The translations under genes were made by a program, and so were the position numbers. Shown here one piece after another: positions 32,495-40,535 of a DNA stretch of 41,269 nt. Location: contig DASPTU010000129.1 in NCBI GenBank assembly GCA_035623255.1, forward strand, positions 1 through 41,269, written 5' to 3'. This DNA is from JAFAGX01 sp035623255. Lineage in GTDB: Bacteria > Acidobacteriota > Terriglobia > Terriglobales > Acidobacteriaceae. Numbering within the stretch: the stretch's first letter is position 1; each line of letters opens with the position of its first letter. A model generated the notes under the pieces. It was not told where the DNA came from. It ran no database searches and saw only the letters and a list, made by a program, of their open reading frames with translations.

Positions 32495-33442
32495 ATGCGA
32501 TTCATAAATCGTGAAGAAGTCGCGAGACGCCTCACCTACGAAAAGTGCATCCCGATCGTTCGAGATGCGATGGTGGCATTCTCGAAAGGCGAAACCAAGC
32601 AGCTTCTACGTTCCATGATCCCGCTTTCCGAGGGCCGCTTTTTCGGAATTATGCCTGGCGCCATGGGCGAGCGTGGCACATTCGGCGCCAAGTTGATCAG
32701 CGTTTTCCATCAAAATTTTGCCCGCGGAGTGCCATCCCATCAGGGCCTCGTCATCCTGTTCGACCCTGAAAGCGGTGCCCCAGTTTGTGCAGTCGATGCC
32801 GGCGAGATTACAGCCATCCGCACCGCGGCAGCCAGCGCGGTCGCCACTGACGCACTGGGACGCCATGATGCGCACCAGCTCGCTCTGCTTGGCTATGGTC
32901 AGCAGGCGCGGACTCATGCACGTGCCATCCGCAAAGTTCGTGACATCCAATCCATCATCGTCTGGGGCCGTTCACGCGATCACGCCCGCGCCTTCGCGGA
33001 TGAAATGCAGGCAGAACTGACAATTCCGGTCGCCATTGCCAGAAGTGTTGAAGAAGCAGTCGCCGAAACCGACATCGTCTGCACGCTTACGTCGTCGAGC
33101 GAGCCGATATTGAAAGGCCAGTGGGTCAGGCCAGGTACGCACCTCAACGTAGTTGGTTCCGGCTACGCAGGTGCGGCCGAGGTCGATAATGACCTCGTTG
33201 TCCGCTCTCGGTTCATTGCCGATAGTCGCGAGGGCGTACTGCAGCAAGGCGGAGAATTCTTGCGAGCCAAGACCGCTGGTTTAATCGGTGACGACCACAT
33301 TGTCGGCGAGATCGGTCAGGTGTTGGCCGGCCAGATCCAAGGCCGCCGCTCGCGACAGGAAATTACCGTTTACAAATCCCTTGGCCACGTTGTTCAGGAT
33401 TTGGCAACAGCCTGGGCGCTTTATTCCGAGGCAACGGCCTGA
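32495..33442 (+). CDS. Ornithine cyclodeaminase/mu-crystallin family protein
   Basis: A 315-aa NAD(P)-dependent protein of the OCD family, which includes ornithine cyclodeaminase, alanine dehydrogenase (archaeal), and 1-pyrroline-2-carboxylate or ketimine reductases. The substrate lysine lies in GTFGAKLISVFHQN, the RTAAASAVAT block and the nucleotide motif LLGYGQQARTHARAI are intact, and DADNDLVVRSRF-like and VYKSLGHVVQDLA segments close the fold. It could act on cyclic imines formed by the DAO oxidase or on a diamino acid; both are inference. It follows the Tat-exported M20 gene by 81 bases in the same direction and precedes a Crp/Fnr regulator. Confidence 0.88.
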   Translation: MRFINREEVARRLTYEKCIPIVRDAMVAFSKGETKQLLRSMIPLSEGRFFGIMPGAMGERGTFGAKLISVFHQNFARGVPSHQGLVILFDPESGAPVCAVDAGEITAIRTAAASAVATDALGRHDAHQLALLGYGQQARTHARAIRKVRDIQSIIVWGRSRDHARAFADEMQAELTIPVAIARSVEEAVAETDIVCTLTSSSEPILKGQWVRPGTHLNVVGSGYAGAAEVDNDLVVRSRFIADSREGVLQQGGEFLRAKTAGLIGDDHIVGEIGQVLAGQIQGRRSRQEITVYKSLGHVVQDLATAWALYSEATA

Positions 33443-33587
33443 AACTGAGATACGGGCCAAGGACAAGACCGGGGACTTATCCCAGAGGCCGTGGATCGCG
33501 TTTAGATACCGAACCCGGCAGCGCAGATGGCCAGTTTCTGCGCAAATCCAAGCAAATTGGTGATATATTCCGTAACACGGGACGGTT

Positions 33588-34304
33588 ATGAGCTCGCCCT
33601 ACGGGTTGCAACTCACCGAAAACTGCCTCATCTGCAAGCTGCGGCACTCGGGCTTCTTCTGCGAACTTCCCAAAGACTCTCTCGAACAGTTGGAAAAAAT
33701 AAAGTACGCCAGCGCTTTTCCACAGGGTGCGGTTTTATTCCTGGAGGGGCAACCAGCGCGTGGTGCCTACATCGTCTGCTCCGGGCGGGTGAAGCTTTCG
33801 ACCACGTCCCGCGAAGGAAAGACGCTCATCCTGCGCATTGCACAGCCAGGCGAAGTCTTGGGTCTGCATGCAACCGTATCCGGCAAGCCGTATGAACTAA
33901 CGGCAGAAACCCTCCAGCCCTGCCAGTTGGATTTCATCAAGCGTGACGATTTTTTGCGCTTCCTGCAGCATCACGCTGACGCTTGCCTGAACGCTGCCCA
34001 GCATCTCAGCCAGAATTGCCAGGATGCCTACGAGATGATCCGCTCCCTCGGACTTTCCCACTCCGTTTCCGAGAAAGTGGCACGCCTGTTACTCGAATGG
34101 GCCGCTGACGGCGAGAACACCAAAGAGGGCATTCGCATTAAAGTCTCCCTTACTCACGAGGAGATGGCCCAGTTGGTGGGTACGTCGCGTGAGACTGTAA
34201 CCCGGGTGCTCGGAGAATTCCGCGAAAAACATCTGGCTCAACTCCGGGGATCCACATTGATGATCCAGAACAAAGCAGGTCTGGAAAAACTTATCGGCGC
34301 CTGA
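33588..34304 (+). CDS. Crp/Fnr-family transcriptional regulator with N-terminal cysteines
   Basis: A 238-aa regulator with a cNMP-type beta-barrel (about residues 40-135: GAVLFLEGQPARGAYIVCSGRVKL, GEVLGL), a dimerisation helix and a winged HTH (about 175-215: SLTHEEMAQLVGTSRETVTRVLGEF). The recognition helix SRETVTR is closer to Crp (SRETVGR) than to Fnr, so TGTGA-type half-sites are expected. The N-terminus holds C13-x-x-C16 and C25 (NCLICKLRHSGFFC), spaced somewhat like the N-terminal cluster cysteines of Fnr, which may bind Fe-S or another metal. A TATATT (33564-33569) is a possible -10 box. It is followed by the amidase gene after 47 bases and might control the surrounding genes. Confidence 0.92.
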   Translation: MSSPYGLQLTENCLICKLRHSGFFCELPKDSLEQLEKIKYASAFPQGAVLFLEGQPARGAYIVCSGRVKLSTTSREGKTLILRIAQPGEVLGLHATVSGKPYELTAETLQPCQLDFIKRDDFLRFLQHHADACLNAAQHLSQNCQDAYEMIRSLGLSHSVSEKVARLLLEWAADGENTKEGIRIKVSLTHEEMAQLVGTSRETVTRVLGEFREKHLAQLRGSTLMIQNKAGLEKLIGA

Positions 34305-34351
34305 ATCGTTCCCGGTTTGCAGTACACTCACCTTTCTTTCAACGACCAAAA

Positions 34352-35770
34352 ATGTCTGATATCACTTTCATGTCTGCTGCATCGATGGCGGAACAGATCC
34401 GCGGGAGGAAGCTGTCGTCGGTAGAAGTTCTCGAGGCTTACCTGGCCCGAATCCAGCTACTGAATCCGCGGCTGAACACGTTTGTTCAAATCGACTACGA
34501 CGGCGCTCTTTGCCAGGCACGCACCTTAGACGAAGCATCCACTCGCGGAATGACGGCAGGACCGTTGCAAGGAGTTCCCCTCAGCATCAAGAGCTCAATT
34601 TACGTCAAGGGGCTGCGCTGCGAGGCCGGAACCAGGCTTCGGGAAGGGCTGGTCGCCTCGCATGACGCTCCCCTGGTCGCCCGCCTGAAGAATGCTGGCG
34701 GGATCATCCTCGGCACAACCAATTGTCCCGAACTTCTCATGGCGTGGGAGACCGACAATCCACTCTACGGACGGACGAACAACCCCCTGGATTTGACGCG
34801 CACCCCCGGGGGGTCAAGCGGCGGTGAGGCGGCGGCGATCGCGAGTGGCTGCTCTGCCGGTGGAGTTGGTAGCGACGGTGGAGGTTCGGTTCGGGTTCCT
34901 GCACATTTCTGCGGCATTTGCGCTCTGAAGCCCACGCCCGGCCGCATACCCTCAACTGGTCACTTTCCGCCTTCCGCAGGGCCTTTTGCCTTGCTCGGCG
35001 TCGTCGGCCCCATGGCCCGCACAGTCGCGGACCTCAAAATATTGTTCGAGGTCATGCAAGGGCCTGACGAGGGCGATCCCTATGCGGCTCCCGTCCCAGT
35101 TCAATGGCCATCCTGGGAGCATCTGAAGCGATTACGGGTTGGCTATTTCGAAGATGATGGCCGTACTCCGGTGACGCCAGAGACACGTGCTGCAGTGCGA
35201 CGCGCAGCGGACGTCTTGCAGCAGGCACGGCTTGATGTTCGGCCGTTTCGTCCCGAGGGTTTGGAGCAAGCCCGCCAACTTTGGTGGCAATTATTCGGGG
35301 TGGCTGGGGCGATATTGCTCGCCGACATGACAAAGGGGCGAGAATCTGATCTGGGCGCAATCTTTAAAGAATTCCAGCATTGGACGGCCACCGAACGCCC
35401 GCACAGTGCGCAGACTCTCTTGGAGACATGGATTCAGCGTGATGAGCTGCGCGCGAAGGTTCTTGCACAGATGCGCGACTTCCCGGTCCTGTTATGCCCC
35501 GTTGCTTCGATTCCGGCATTTCACCACGGCGAGCGCGGTTGGACGATTGACGGCAAAACTGTCCGATATCTCGATGCCTGGAGCTATTGCGAATGGTTCA
35601 ACCTTCTGGGCATGCCAGCAGCCGTAGTGCCAGTCGGCAGGTCGCCGGAAGGATTGCCGATTGGTGTGCAGATCGCGGCGAGACCATGGGAAGAGGAGAC
35701 CGCACTCACAATTGCCGAGATACTAGAGAAAGAATGCGGCGGATGGAGTCCGCCTCCGTCGCTTCAGTAA
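34352..35770 (+). CDS. Amidase (amidase-signature family)
   Basis: A 472-aa serine hydrolase of the GatA/amidase family. The Ser-cisSer-Lys triad is visible: K80 in GVPLSIKSSIY, the cis-serine in TPGGSSGGEAAA (about S155), and the nucleophile S179 in GSDGGGSVRVPAHFCG. LKPTPGRIPSTGHFPP and the C-terminal GMPAAVVPVG ... GLPIGVQIAARPWEE are standard. It hydrolyses a carboxamide to acid plus ammonia or amine. It is unlikely to be the GatA subunit, as no GatC or GatB lies nearby and the context is catabolic. It is located behind the Crp/Fnr gene in the same direction. Confidence 0.93.
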   Translation: MSDITFMSAASMAEQIRGRKLSSVEVLEAYLARIQLLNPRLNTFVQIDYDGALCQARTLDEASTRGMTAGPLQGVPLSIKSSIYVKGLRCEAGTRLREGLVASHDAPLVARLKNAGGIILGTTNCPELLMAWETDNPLYGRTNNPLDLTRTPGGSSGGEAAAIASGCSAGGVGSDGGGSVRVPAHFCGICALKPTPGRIPSTGHFPPSAGPFALLGVVGPMARTVADLKILFEVMQGPDEGDPYAAPVPVQWPSWEHLKRLRVGYFEDDGRTPVTPETRAAVRRAADVLQQARLDVRPFRPEGLEQARQLWWQLFGVAGAILLADMTKGRESDLGAIFKEFQHWTATERPHSAQTLLETWIQRDELRAKVLAQMRDFPVLLCPVASIPAFHHGERGWTIDGKTVRYLDAWSYCEWFNLLGMPAAVVPVGRSPEGLPIGVQIAARPWEEETALTIAEILEKECGGWSPPPSLQ

Positions 35771-35815
35771 TTTCTTTATACTATTTCGCCTTTTCGCAGA
35801 AACGATACCCTGTTG

Positions 35816-35846
35816 CGACACATAATTTAAGCCCCATGGGGTGTCG
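35816..35846 (+). promoter_or_regulatory. Inverted repeat CGACAC-N19-GTGTCG with nested CCCCATGGGG before the multiheme cytochrome
   Basis: Six-base perfect arms with a 10-base palindrome (35832-35841) overlapping the right arm end 14 bases before the ATG at 35861. A TATACT at 35777-35782 could serve as -10 box. The arrangement may be an operator or a leader hairpin affecting translation. It uses the same hexamers as the inverted repeat before the TonB receptor. Confidence 0.3.
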
Positions 35847-35860
35847 GGTAGCGTACTTTC

Positions 35861-38719
35861 ATGCCAGCTAAAGCCTCTGCAAATCAGACTTTATTCTTTG
35901 CACTGGGCTTTCTCTTTATCTCGGCACTTTATCTCTACGCATTTCCTCAGCCCAACATCTTCTACGCCGTAATTGTCTTGTTGCACGCGCTCGTAGGACT
36001 GGTTGCCGCCGCGTTACTCCTTAGGTTTCTCTTCCGAAACTTTCGAGAAACAAGCACACTGGGTCGCGCGGGCTGGTTGCTAGTGACCGCTGGTGCGCTC
36101 ATCGGAGTACTGCTGATCAAAACCGGCACGCCCCGGTCCCAAGGGAATGTTCTGTCTGCTCACATTTTGCTGTCGATTGCCGGAGCCGCAATCGTGCTCT
36201 CGGAATGGTCCCGCCTTCCCTTCAAACCGCTCGTGCGATGCGCACTTACGCTTCTCGTCCTCGCAACGCTCGGTTTTGCGGCCCACTATACCCGGCAATC
36301 CCGCTGGCACAATCGTGCCCGCATTGTGAATCCTTCCCTCCCTCCCGCCAGCATGAATGGCGAAGGCGACGGACCTGCAGGTCCATTCTTTCCCAGTTCT
36401 GCCCAAATAAACGGTGGCGAGAAAATTCCCAGCAAATTTTTCATGCAATCGGATTCCTGCAGGCGCTGCCACGAAGACATCTACAACCAGTGGTTCAGTT
36501 CGGCGCACCACTTTTCGTCGTTTAACAATCAGTGGTATCGCAAGAGCATTGAATACATGCAGGACACGATCGGCACGAAGCCTTCCAAGTGGTGCGGCGG
36601 ATGCCACGACCCGGCTGTCCTCTACAGCGGCTTAATGGACACGCCGATCAAGCAGATCGTCCATCGTCCCGAGGCGCAAGCCGGCCTCGGCTGCATGATG
36701 TGTCATTCCATCGCCCATGTGAAAAGCACCATGGGTCAGGGCGATTTTTATCTCGAATACCCCAAGCTTCACGAACTTGCTGCCGCAAAAAATCCCGCCG
36801 TCCGTTGGGCGCACGATTTTCTTGTCCAGTTGAATCCTGAACCGCATCGCCGCGTGTTTCTCAAGCCTTTCATGCGAGATCAGACGGCGGAGTTCTGCTC
36901 CAGTTGTCATAAAGTTCATCTGGACGTCCCGGTAAACCACTATCGTTGGATTCGCGGCTTCAACGAATATGACAATTGGCAGGCGAGCGGCGTTTCAGGC
37001 CAGGGAGCGAGGTCTTTTTACTATCCCGCCAAGCCCGCGCAGTGTGCCGATTGCCACATGCCACTCACACGATCGAGTGATCAGGGCAATATCAATGGTT
37101 TCGTTCACTCCCATCGTTTTCCTGGCGCGAACACCGCCTTACCGACTGCGAATGAAGACAGTGAGCAACTGAAGATCACTGAAGATTTTCTTAAGAACAA
37201 CATTCTGAGCGTGGACATCTTTGCGTTGTCTTCGGCGCGGACGGAATTGAAACCGGGGGCAATCAGCCAATCCGAGATGTCCACGAACTTTGCTGTGGGG
37301 GAAGAAGCAGAACAGATGATCAGTCCCGCGAACGACGGGGAACTGCTGCCTATCACTGCACCGCTCAACCGGATCCAGGCGATGGTTCGACGTGGCGATG
37401 ACGTTCGCGTGGACGTCGTCGTCCGAACCAGAAAAATTGGCCACTTCTTCCCCGGCGGCACGGTCGATGCCTACGACACTTGGCTTGAGCTAAAAGGCAC
37501 GGACGACAAGGCTCAGACCGTTTTCTGGAGCGGCATGGTTGAAGACAACGGAAAGGGCCCTGTCGAGAAGGGCGCGCATTTCTACCGCTCACTTCAGGTC
37601 GATGCCCACGCAAACCGCATCAACAAACGAAATGCCTGGGCTACTCGTGCCGTCGTGTATGTACACCTGATTCCGCCGGGTGCCGCTGACACTGTTCACT
37701 ATCGCTTGCATATTCCTGACAGCGCCGGAAGCAAAATCACGCTTCATGCCCGGCTTTGCTATCGCAAGTTCGCCTGGTGGAACACGCAATTTTCATTCGC
37801 GGGAATGGTCGACCCAAGCCAGCCTCACGCTGAGGTCACCGCCGACTTCGACGACTCCAAGTACATTTTTGCCGCGTCGCTGAAAGGGGTCTCGGCGAAG
37901 CAGGAAGAAATTCCCGATCTTCCTATCGTTGCTCTTGCTGAAGATGAGGTGACGTTAGCGGTCGCCCCACGAAGTGCCCCGGCGGCACAACCCTCGCTCT
38001 ACGTACATAAAAAGGACTGGGAGCGCTGGAACGACTATGGCATCGGCCTCTTGCTACAGGGTGACCTCAAAGGCGCCCAGGCCGCATTCGCAAAAGTCAC
38101 CGAGGCCGATCCCGACAATCCGGACGGGTGGGTAAACATTGGTCGCGCCGCTATTCAGGAAGGCGACATGAATCGTGCCCGTACGGTGCTTGAGAAAGCG
38201 TTGTCGCTAAACCCGGACTTGGCGAGGGCGCATTTCTTTTATGCGAAAGTTCTGCGCAACGATGGGCACTACGACGACGCTGCTAATCACCTGCGCCGAG
38301 TCCTCGTTCAATACCCGCGCGATCGCGTGGCCTTGAACGATCTCGGCCGTATTCTGTTTCTTCAGCGCAGGTATGCTGAGGCGGTGGGCGTTCTTCGGTC
38401 GGTGCTCGCAATCGATCCGGAGGACCTGCAGGCCCATTACAACCTCATGCTCTGCTACGGCGGTCTCGGTGACGAGAAGCAGGCCCGCGAACATCAGATC
38501 CGGTATCTGCGTTTCAAAGCGGATGAGGCGTCACAGGCGATTACCGGCCCTTACCGTCAACTCAATCCCGAGGACAATAACGAGCGCCAGGCCGTTCATG
38601 AGCACGTTTCGGTACCGCTTTCTACCACAAACCACGTGGCGGCCCGCGCCCCCGTCCGCCGGGTCGAGCGAAGCTCGACTCACCCAAAGAGCAGCTCCAG
38701 TGCTGGAGAATCCGAGTGA
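35861..38719 (+). CDS. Membrane-anchored pentaheme cytochrome c (c554-like) fused to TPR repeats
   Basis: A 952-aa three-part protein. Residues about 10-142 hold roughly five hydrophobic segments (for example LFFALGFLFISALYLYAF and LLVLATLGFAAHY). Then comes a periplasmic multiheme region with five CxxCH sites at 200-204, 245-249, 278-282, 346-350 and 395-399; it resembles the cytochrome c554/NrfA-like multiheme class, with FFMQSDSCRRCHEDIYNQW as entry motif. After a beta-rich segment (about 440-690), residues about 717-880 form five TPRs (DYGIGLLLQGDLKGA and following). The last 70 residues are low-complexity, rich in S, H and R. It may be an envelope electron carrier with a docking platform for partners. 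The next gene overlaps it by four bases (GTGA), implying a common operon. Confidence 0.88.
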   Translation: MPAKASANQTLFFALGFLFISALYLYAFPQPNIFYAVIVLLHALVGLVAAALLLRFLFRNFRETSTLGRAGWLLVTAGALIGVLLIKTGTPRSQGNVLSAHILLSIAGAAIVLSEWSRLPFKPLVRCALTLLVLATLGFAAHYTRQSRWHNRARIVNPSLPPASMNGEGDGPAGPFFPSSAQINGGEKIPSKFFMQSDSCRRCHEDIYNQWFSSAHHFSSFNNQWYRKSIEYMQDTIGTKPSKWCGGCHDPAVLYSGLMDTPIKQIVHRPEAQAGLGCMMCHSIAHVKSTMGQGDFYLEYPKLHELAAAKNPAVRWAHDFLVQLNPEPHRRVFLKPFMRDQTAEFCSSCHKVHLDVPVNHYRWIRGFNEYDNWQASGVSGQGARSFYYPAKPAQCADCHMPLTRSSDQGNINGFVHSHRFPGANTALPTANEDSEQLKITEDFLKNNILSVDIFALSSARTELKPGAISQSEMSTNFAVGEEAEQMISPANDGELLPITAPLNRIQAMVRRGDDVRVDVVVRTRKIGHFFPGGTVDAYDTWLELKGTDDKAQTVFWSGMVEDNGKGPVEKGAHFYRSLQVDAHANRINKRNAWATRAVVYVHLIPPGAADTVHYRLHIPDSAGSKITLHARLCYRKFAWWNTQFSFAGMVDPSQPHAEVTADFDDSKYIFAASLKGVSAKQEEIPDLPIVALAEDEVTLAVAPRSAPAAQPSLYVHKKDWERWNDYGIGLLLQGDLKGAQAAFAKVTEADPDNPDGWVNIGRAAIQEGDMNRARTVLEKALSLNPDLARAHFFYAKVLRNDGHYDDAANHLRRVLVQYPRDRVALNDLGRILFLQRRYAEAVGVLRSVLAIDPEDLQAHYNLMLCYGGLGDEKQAREHQIRYLRFKADEASQAITGPYRQLNPEDNNERQAVHEHVSVPLSTTNHVAARAPVRRVERSSTHPKSSSSAGESE

Positions 38720-40458
38720 CCGCTAAGTCGACTCAAGCACAGCCTGTCTCCGGGCGCAGGAGATTCTTGTTATCACGGTGGCTCCGTAGCTCCATGTCTC
38801 TGTGGTTATTGATATTCGTTGCGCTCACCGCCTCGGCCCAGTCCATCACCTTCCGCGACATCACCGCGCAGACCGGCATTCATTTCGTTCATAACAATGG
38901 CGCATTCGGAAAGAGGTACCTTCCCGAGACCATGGGCCCGGGATGTGCCTTCATTGACTACGACAATGACGGCTGGCCCGACATCTTGCTGGTGAATGGC
39001 CAGGACTGGCCTGGTCACTCGAAGGGCTCCCCGACTACTCTGAAGCTCTACCACAACAATCACGATGGAACGTTCACCGACGTTACTCGGCAAGCAGGTC
39101 TTGCCATCCCAATGTTCGGCCTTGGCGTAGCGATCGGCGACTATGACAACGACGGTTACGACGACATCTTCATCACCGCTCTCGGCCAGAGTCACCTCTT
39201 TCACAACAACGGTAACGGCACGTTTACCGACGTAACCAAAGCCGCGGGATTGTGGGGGCATAACGAATTCTCGACGAGTGCAGCGTGGGTTGACTACGAC
39301 CGCGACGGCAAACTCGACCTTGTCGTCGCGAATTATGTGCAGTGGTCAGTTGCCGGCGATCTTTACTGCACCTTGGATGGTGCGCACAAATCTTATTGCA
39401 CGCCGGAATCTTACAAAGGGGCCTCCGCGCGCTTATGGCATAACCTGGGCAACGGCAAGTTCGAAGATGCGACCCAGAAAGCCGGCCTTTATGATCCGAC
39501 TTCAAAGAGCTTGGGCGTTGCTATTCTGGATTACAACGGAGACGGTTGGCCCGACATTTTGCTGGCCAACGACACACAGCCCAACAAGCTCTATCTCAAC
39601 AAGCATGATGGCACCTTCGAAGAGAAAGGCGTTTCAGCTGGAATCGCATTCAGCGAGGACGGTGTCGCGCGCGCCGGCATGGGCGTAGATGCGGCCGATT
39701 ACGACCGCTCCGGCCATCCCAGCATCATCATCACGAACTTCGCCAACCAGATGCTCTCGCTTTATCACAATGAAGGGAACGGTTTGTTTGTGGACGAGGC
39801 TCCAACATCCGAGGTTGGCCACGCCACCCTGTTGACCCTGGGCTTTGGCTGTTTCTTCTTCGATTACGATAACGACGGCTGGCCGGACATCTTTGTTGCC
39901 GATGGACACATTGAAGACGCGATTGAGCGCGTGCAAAAGCGAGTTTCCTACGCTGAGCCGCCGCATGTGTTCCGCAACCTGGGCGGCGGAAAATTTCAGG
40001 AGGTGACGACTACTTTGGGTGCCGTCTTTGCTAGCCCTAAAGTCGCCCGCGGCGCAGCCTACGCCGACATCGACAACGACGGCGCGCTCGACATTCTGCT
40101 CACAACCAACGGGGGCCGAGCCTACCTGTTTCACAATGAAAATGGAACCAACCACAGCTTGCGCATCAAGCTCGTGGGAACGAAGTCCAATCGCGACGGC
40201 ATCGGGGCCATAGTGCGAGTCACCTCCGGGGCTGATCACCAATGGCAGATGCTGCACAGCGGCTCAAGCTACCTCTCGCAAAGTGAACTCGTGCTGACCT
40301 TTGGACTGGGGAAGGCCGCCAAGGTGGATTCTATCGACGTGCATTGGCCGAGCGGTCAGGTTGACAGGCTCTCCGGTATTCCGGCTGGCCAGACGATCAC
40401 CGTGCAGGAGGGTAAAGGAATCCTCGGGACAAGGGCCTACGGCAAGGGCTCGGACTAG
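38716..40458 (+). CDS. Exported FG-GAP/VCBS beta-propeller protein with ASPIC/UnbV C-terminal domain (CRTAC1-like)
   Basis: A 580-aa secreted protein. The N-terminus has a basic RRRFLLSR stretch and a hydrophobic core SLWLLIFVALTASAQ; the GTG at 38716 overlaps the cytochrome stop, and an internal ATG at 38794 would give a shorter, cleaner signal. Seven calcium-type loops of the pattern DxDxDG follow (IDYDNDGWPD, GDYDNDGYDD, VDYDRDGKLD, LDYNGDGWPD, ADYDRSGHPS, FDYDNDGWPD, ADIDNDGALD), as expected for a seven-bladed propeller; the fifth is degenerate. The last about 90 residues are an ASPIC/UnbV domain (GTKSNRDGIGAIVRV, GSSYLSQSELVLTFGLG, VHWPSGQVDRL). It probably has a binding or scaffold role in the envelope, possibly with the upstream cytochrome. 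No catalytic motif was found. Confidence 0.93.
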   Translation: MTAKSTQAQPVSGRRRFLLSRWLRSSMSLWLLIFVALTASAQSITFRDITAQTGIHFVHNNGAFGKRYLPETMGPGCAFIDYDNDGWPDILLVNGQDWPGHSKGSPTTLKLYHNNHDGTFTDVTRQAGLAIPMFGLGVAIGDYDNDGYDDIFITALGQSHLFHNNGNGTFTDVTKAAGLWGHNEFSTSAAWVDYDRDGKLDLVVANYVQWSVAGDLYCTLDGAHKSYCTPESYKGASARLWHNLGNGKFEDATQKAGLYDPTSKSLGVAILDYNGDGWPDILLANDTQPNKLYLNKHDGTFEEKGVSAGIAFSEDGVARAGMGVDAADYDRSGHPSIIITNFANQMLSLYHNEGNGLFVDEAPTSEVGHATLLTLGFGCFFFDYDNDGWPDIFVADGHIEDAIERVQKRVSYAEPPHVFRNLGGGKFQEVTTTLGAVFASPKVARGAAYADIDNDGALDILLTTNGGRAYLFHNENGTNHSLRIKLVGTKSNRDGIGAIVRVTSGADHQWQMLHSGSSYLSQSELVLTFGLGKAAKVDSIDVHWPSGQVDRLSGIPAGQTITVQEGKGILGTRAYGKGSD

Positions 40459-40492
40459 GACAAAACAGCGCGCCGGCACGCATTGCAACTTG

Positions 40493-40519
40493 CCTCTGTG
40501 TACTCCGTGTCCTCTGTGG
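40493..40519 (+). repeat. Three degenerate 9-base units between the propeller gene and the TPR gene
   Basis: CCTCTGTGT, ACTCCGTGT and CCTCTGTGG stand head to tail in the 77-base gap. The consensus NCTCYGTGK is periodic at nine bases. A related word, TCTCTGTGG, occurs at 38797-38805 inside the previous gene. Elements of this type are scattered between genes in several soil phyla as I recall; a genome-wide count would be needed to confirm that here. Confidence 0.45.
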
Positions 40520-40535
40520 TTTACTAGTTTTTCGC

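Noticed and set aside
22725..33442. Ectoine/hydroxyectoine degradation cluster (M24 hydrolase, deacetylase, OCD-like protein, GntR)
   Set aside because: The deacetylase of known clusters is of the AstE-like family, not M20. The aminotransferase, the threonine-dehydratase-like partner and an ectoine transporter are missing, and the genes are spread over 10 kb with many unrelated enzymes.
34352..35770. gatA (Glu-tRNA amidotransferase subunit A)
   Set aside because: The amidase-signature triad is shared by many amidases, no gatB or gatC is adjacent, and the neighbours are a Crp/Fnr regulator and catabolic genes.
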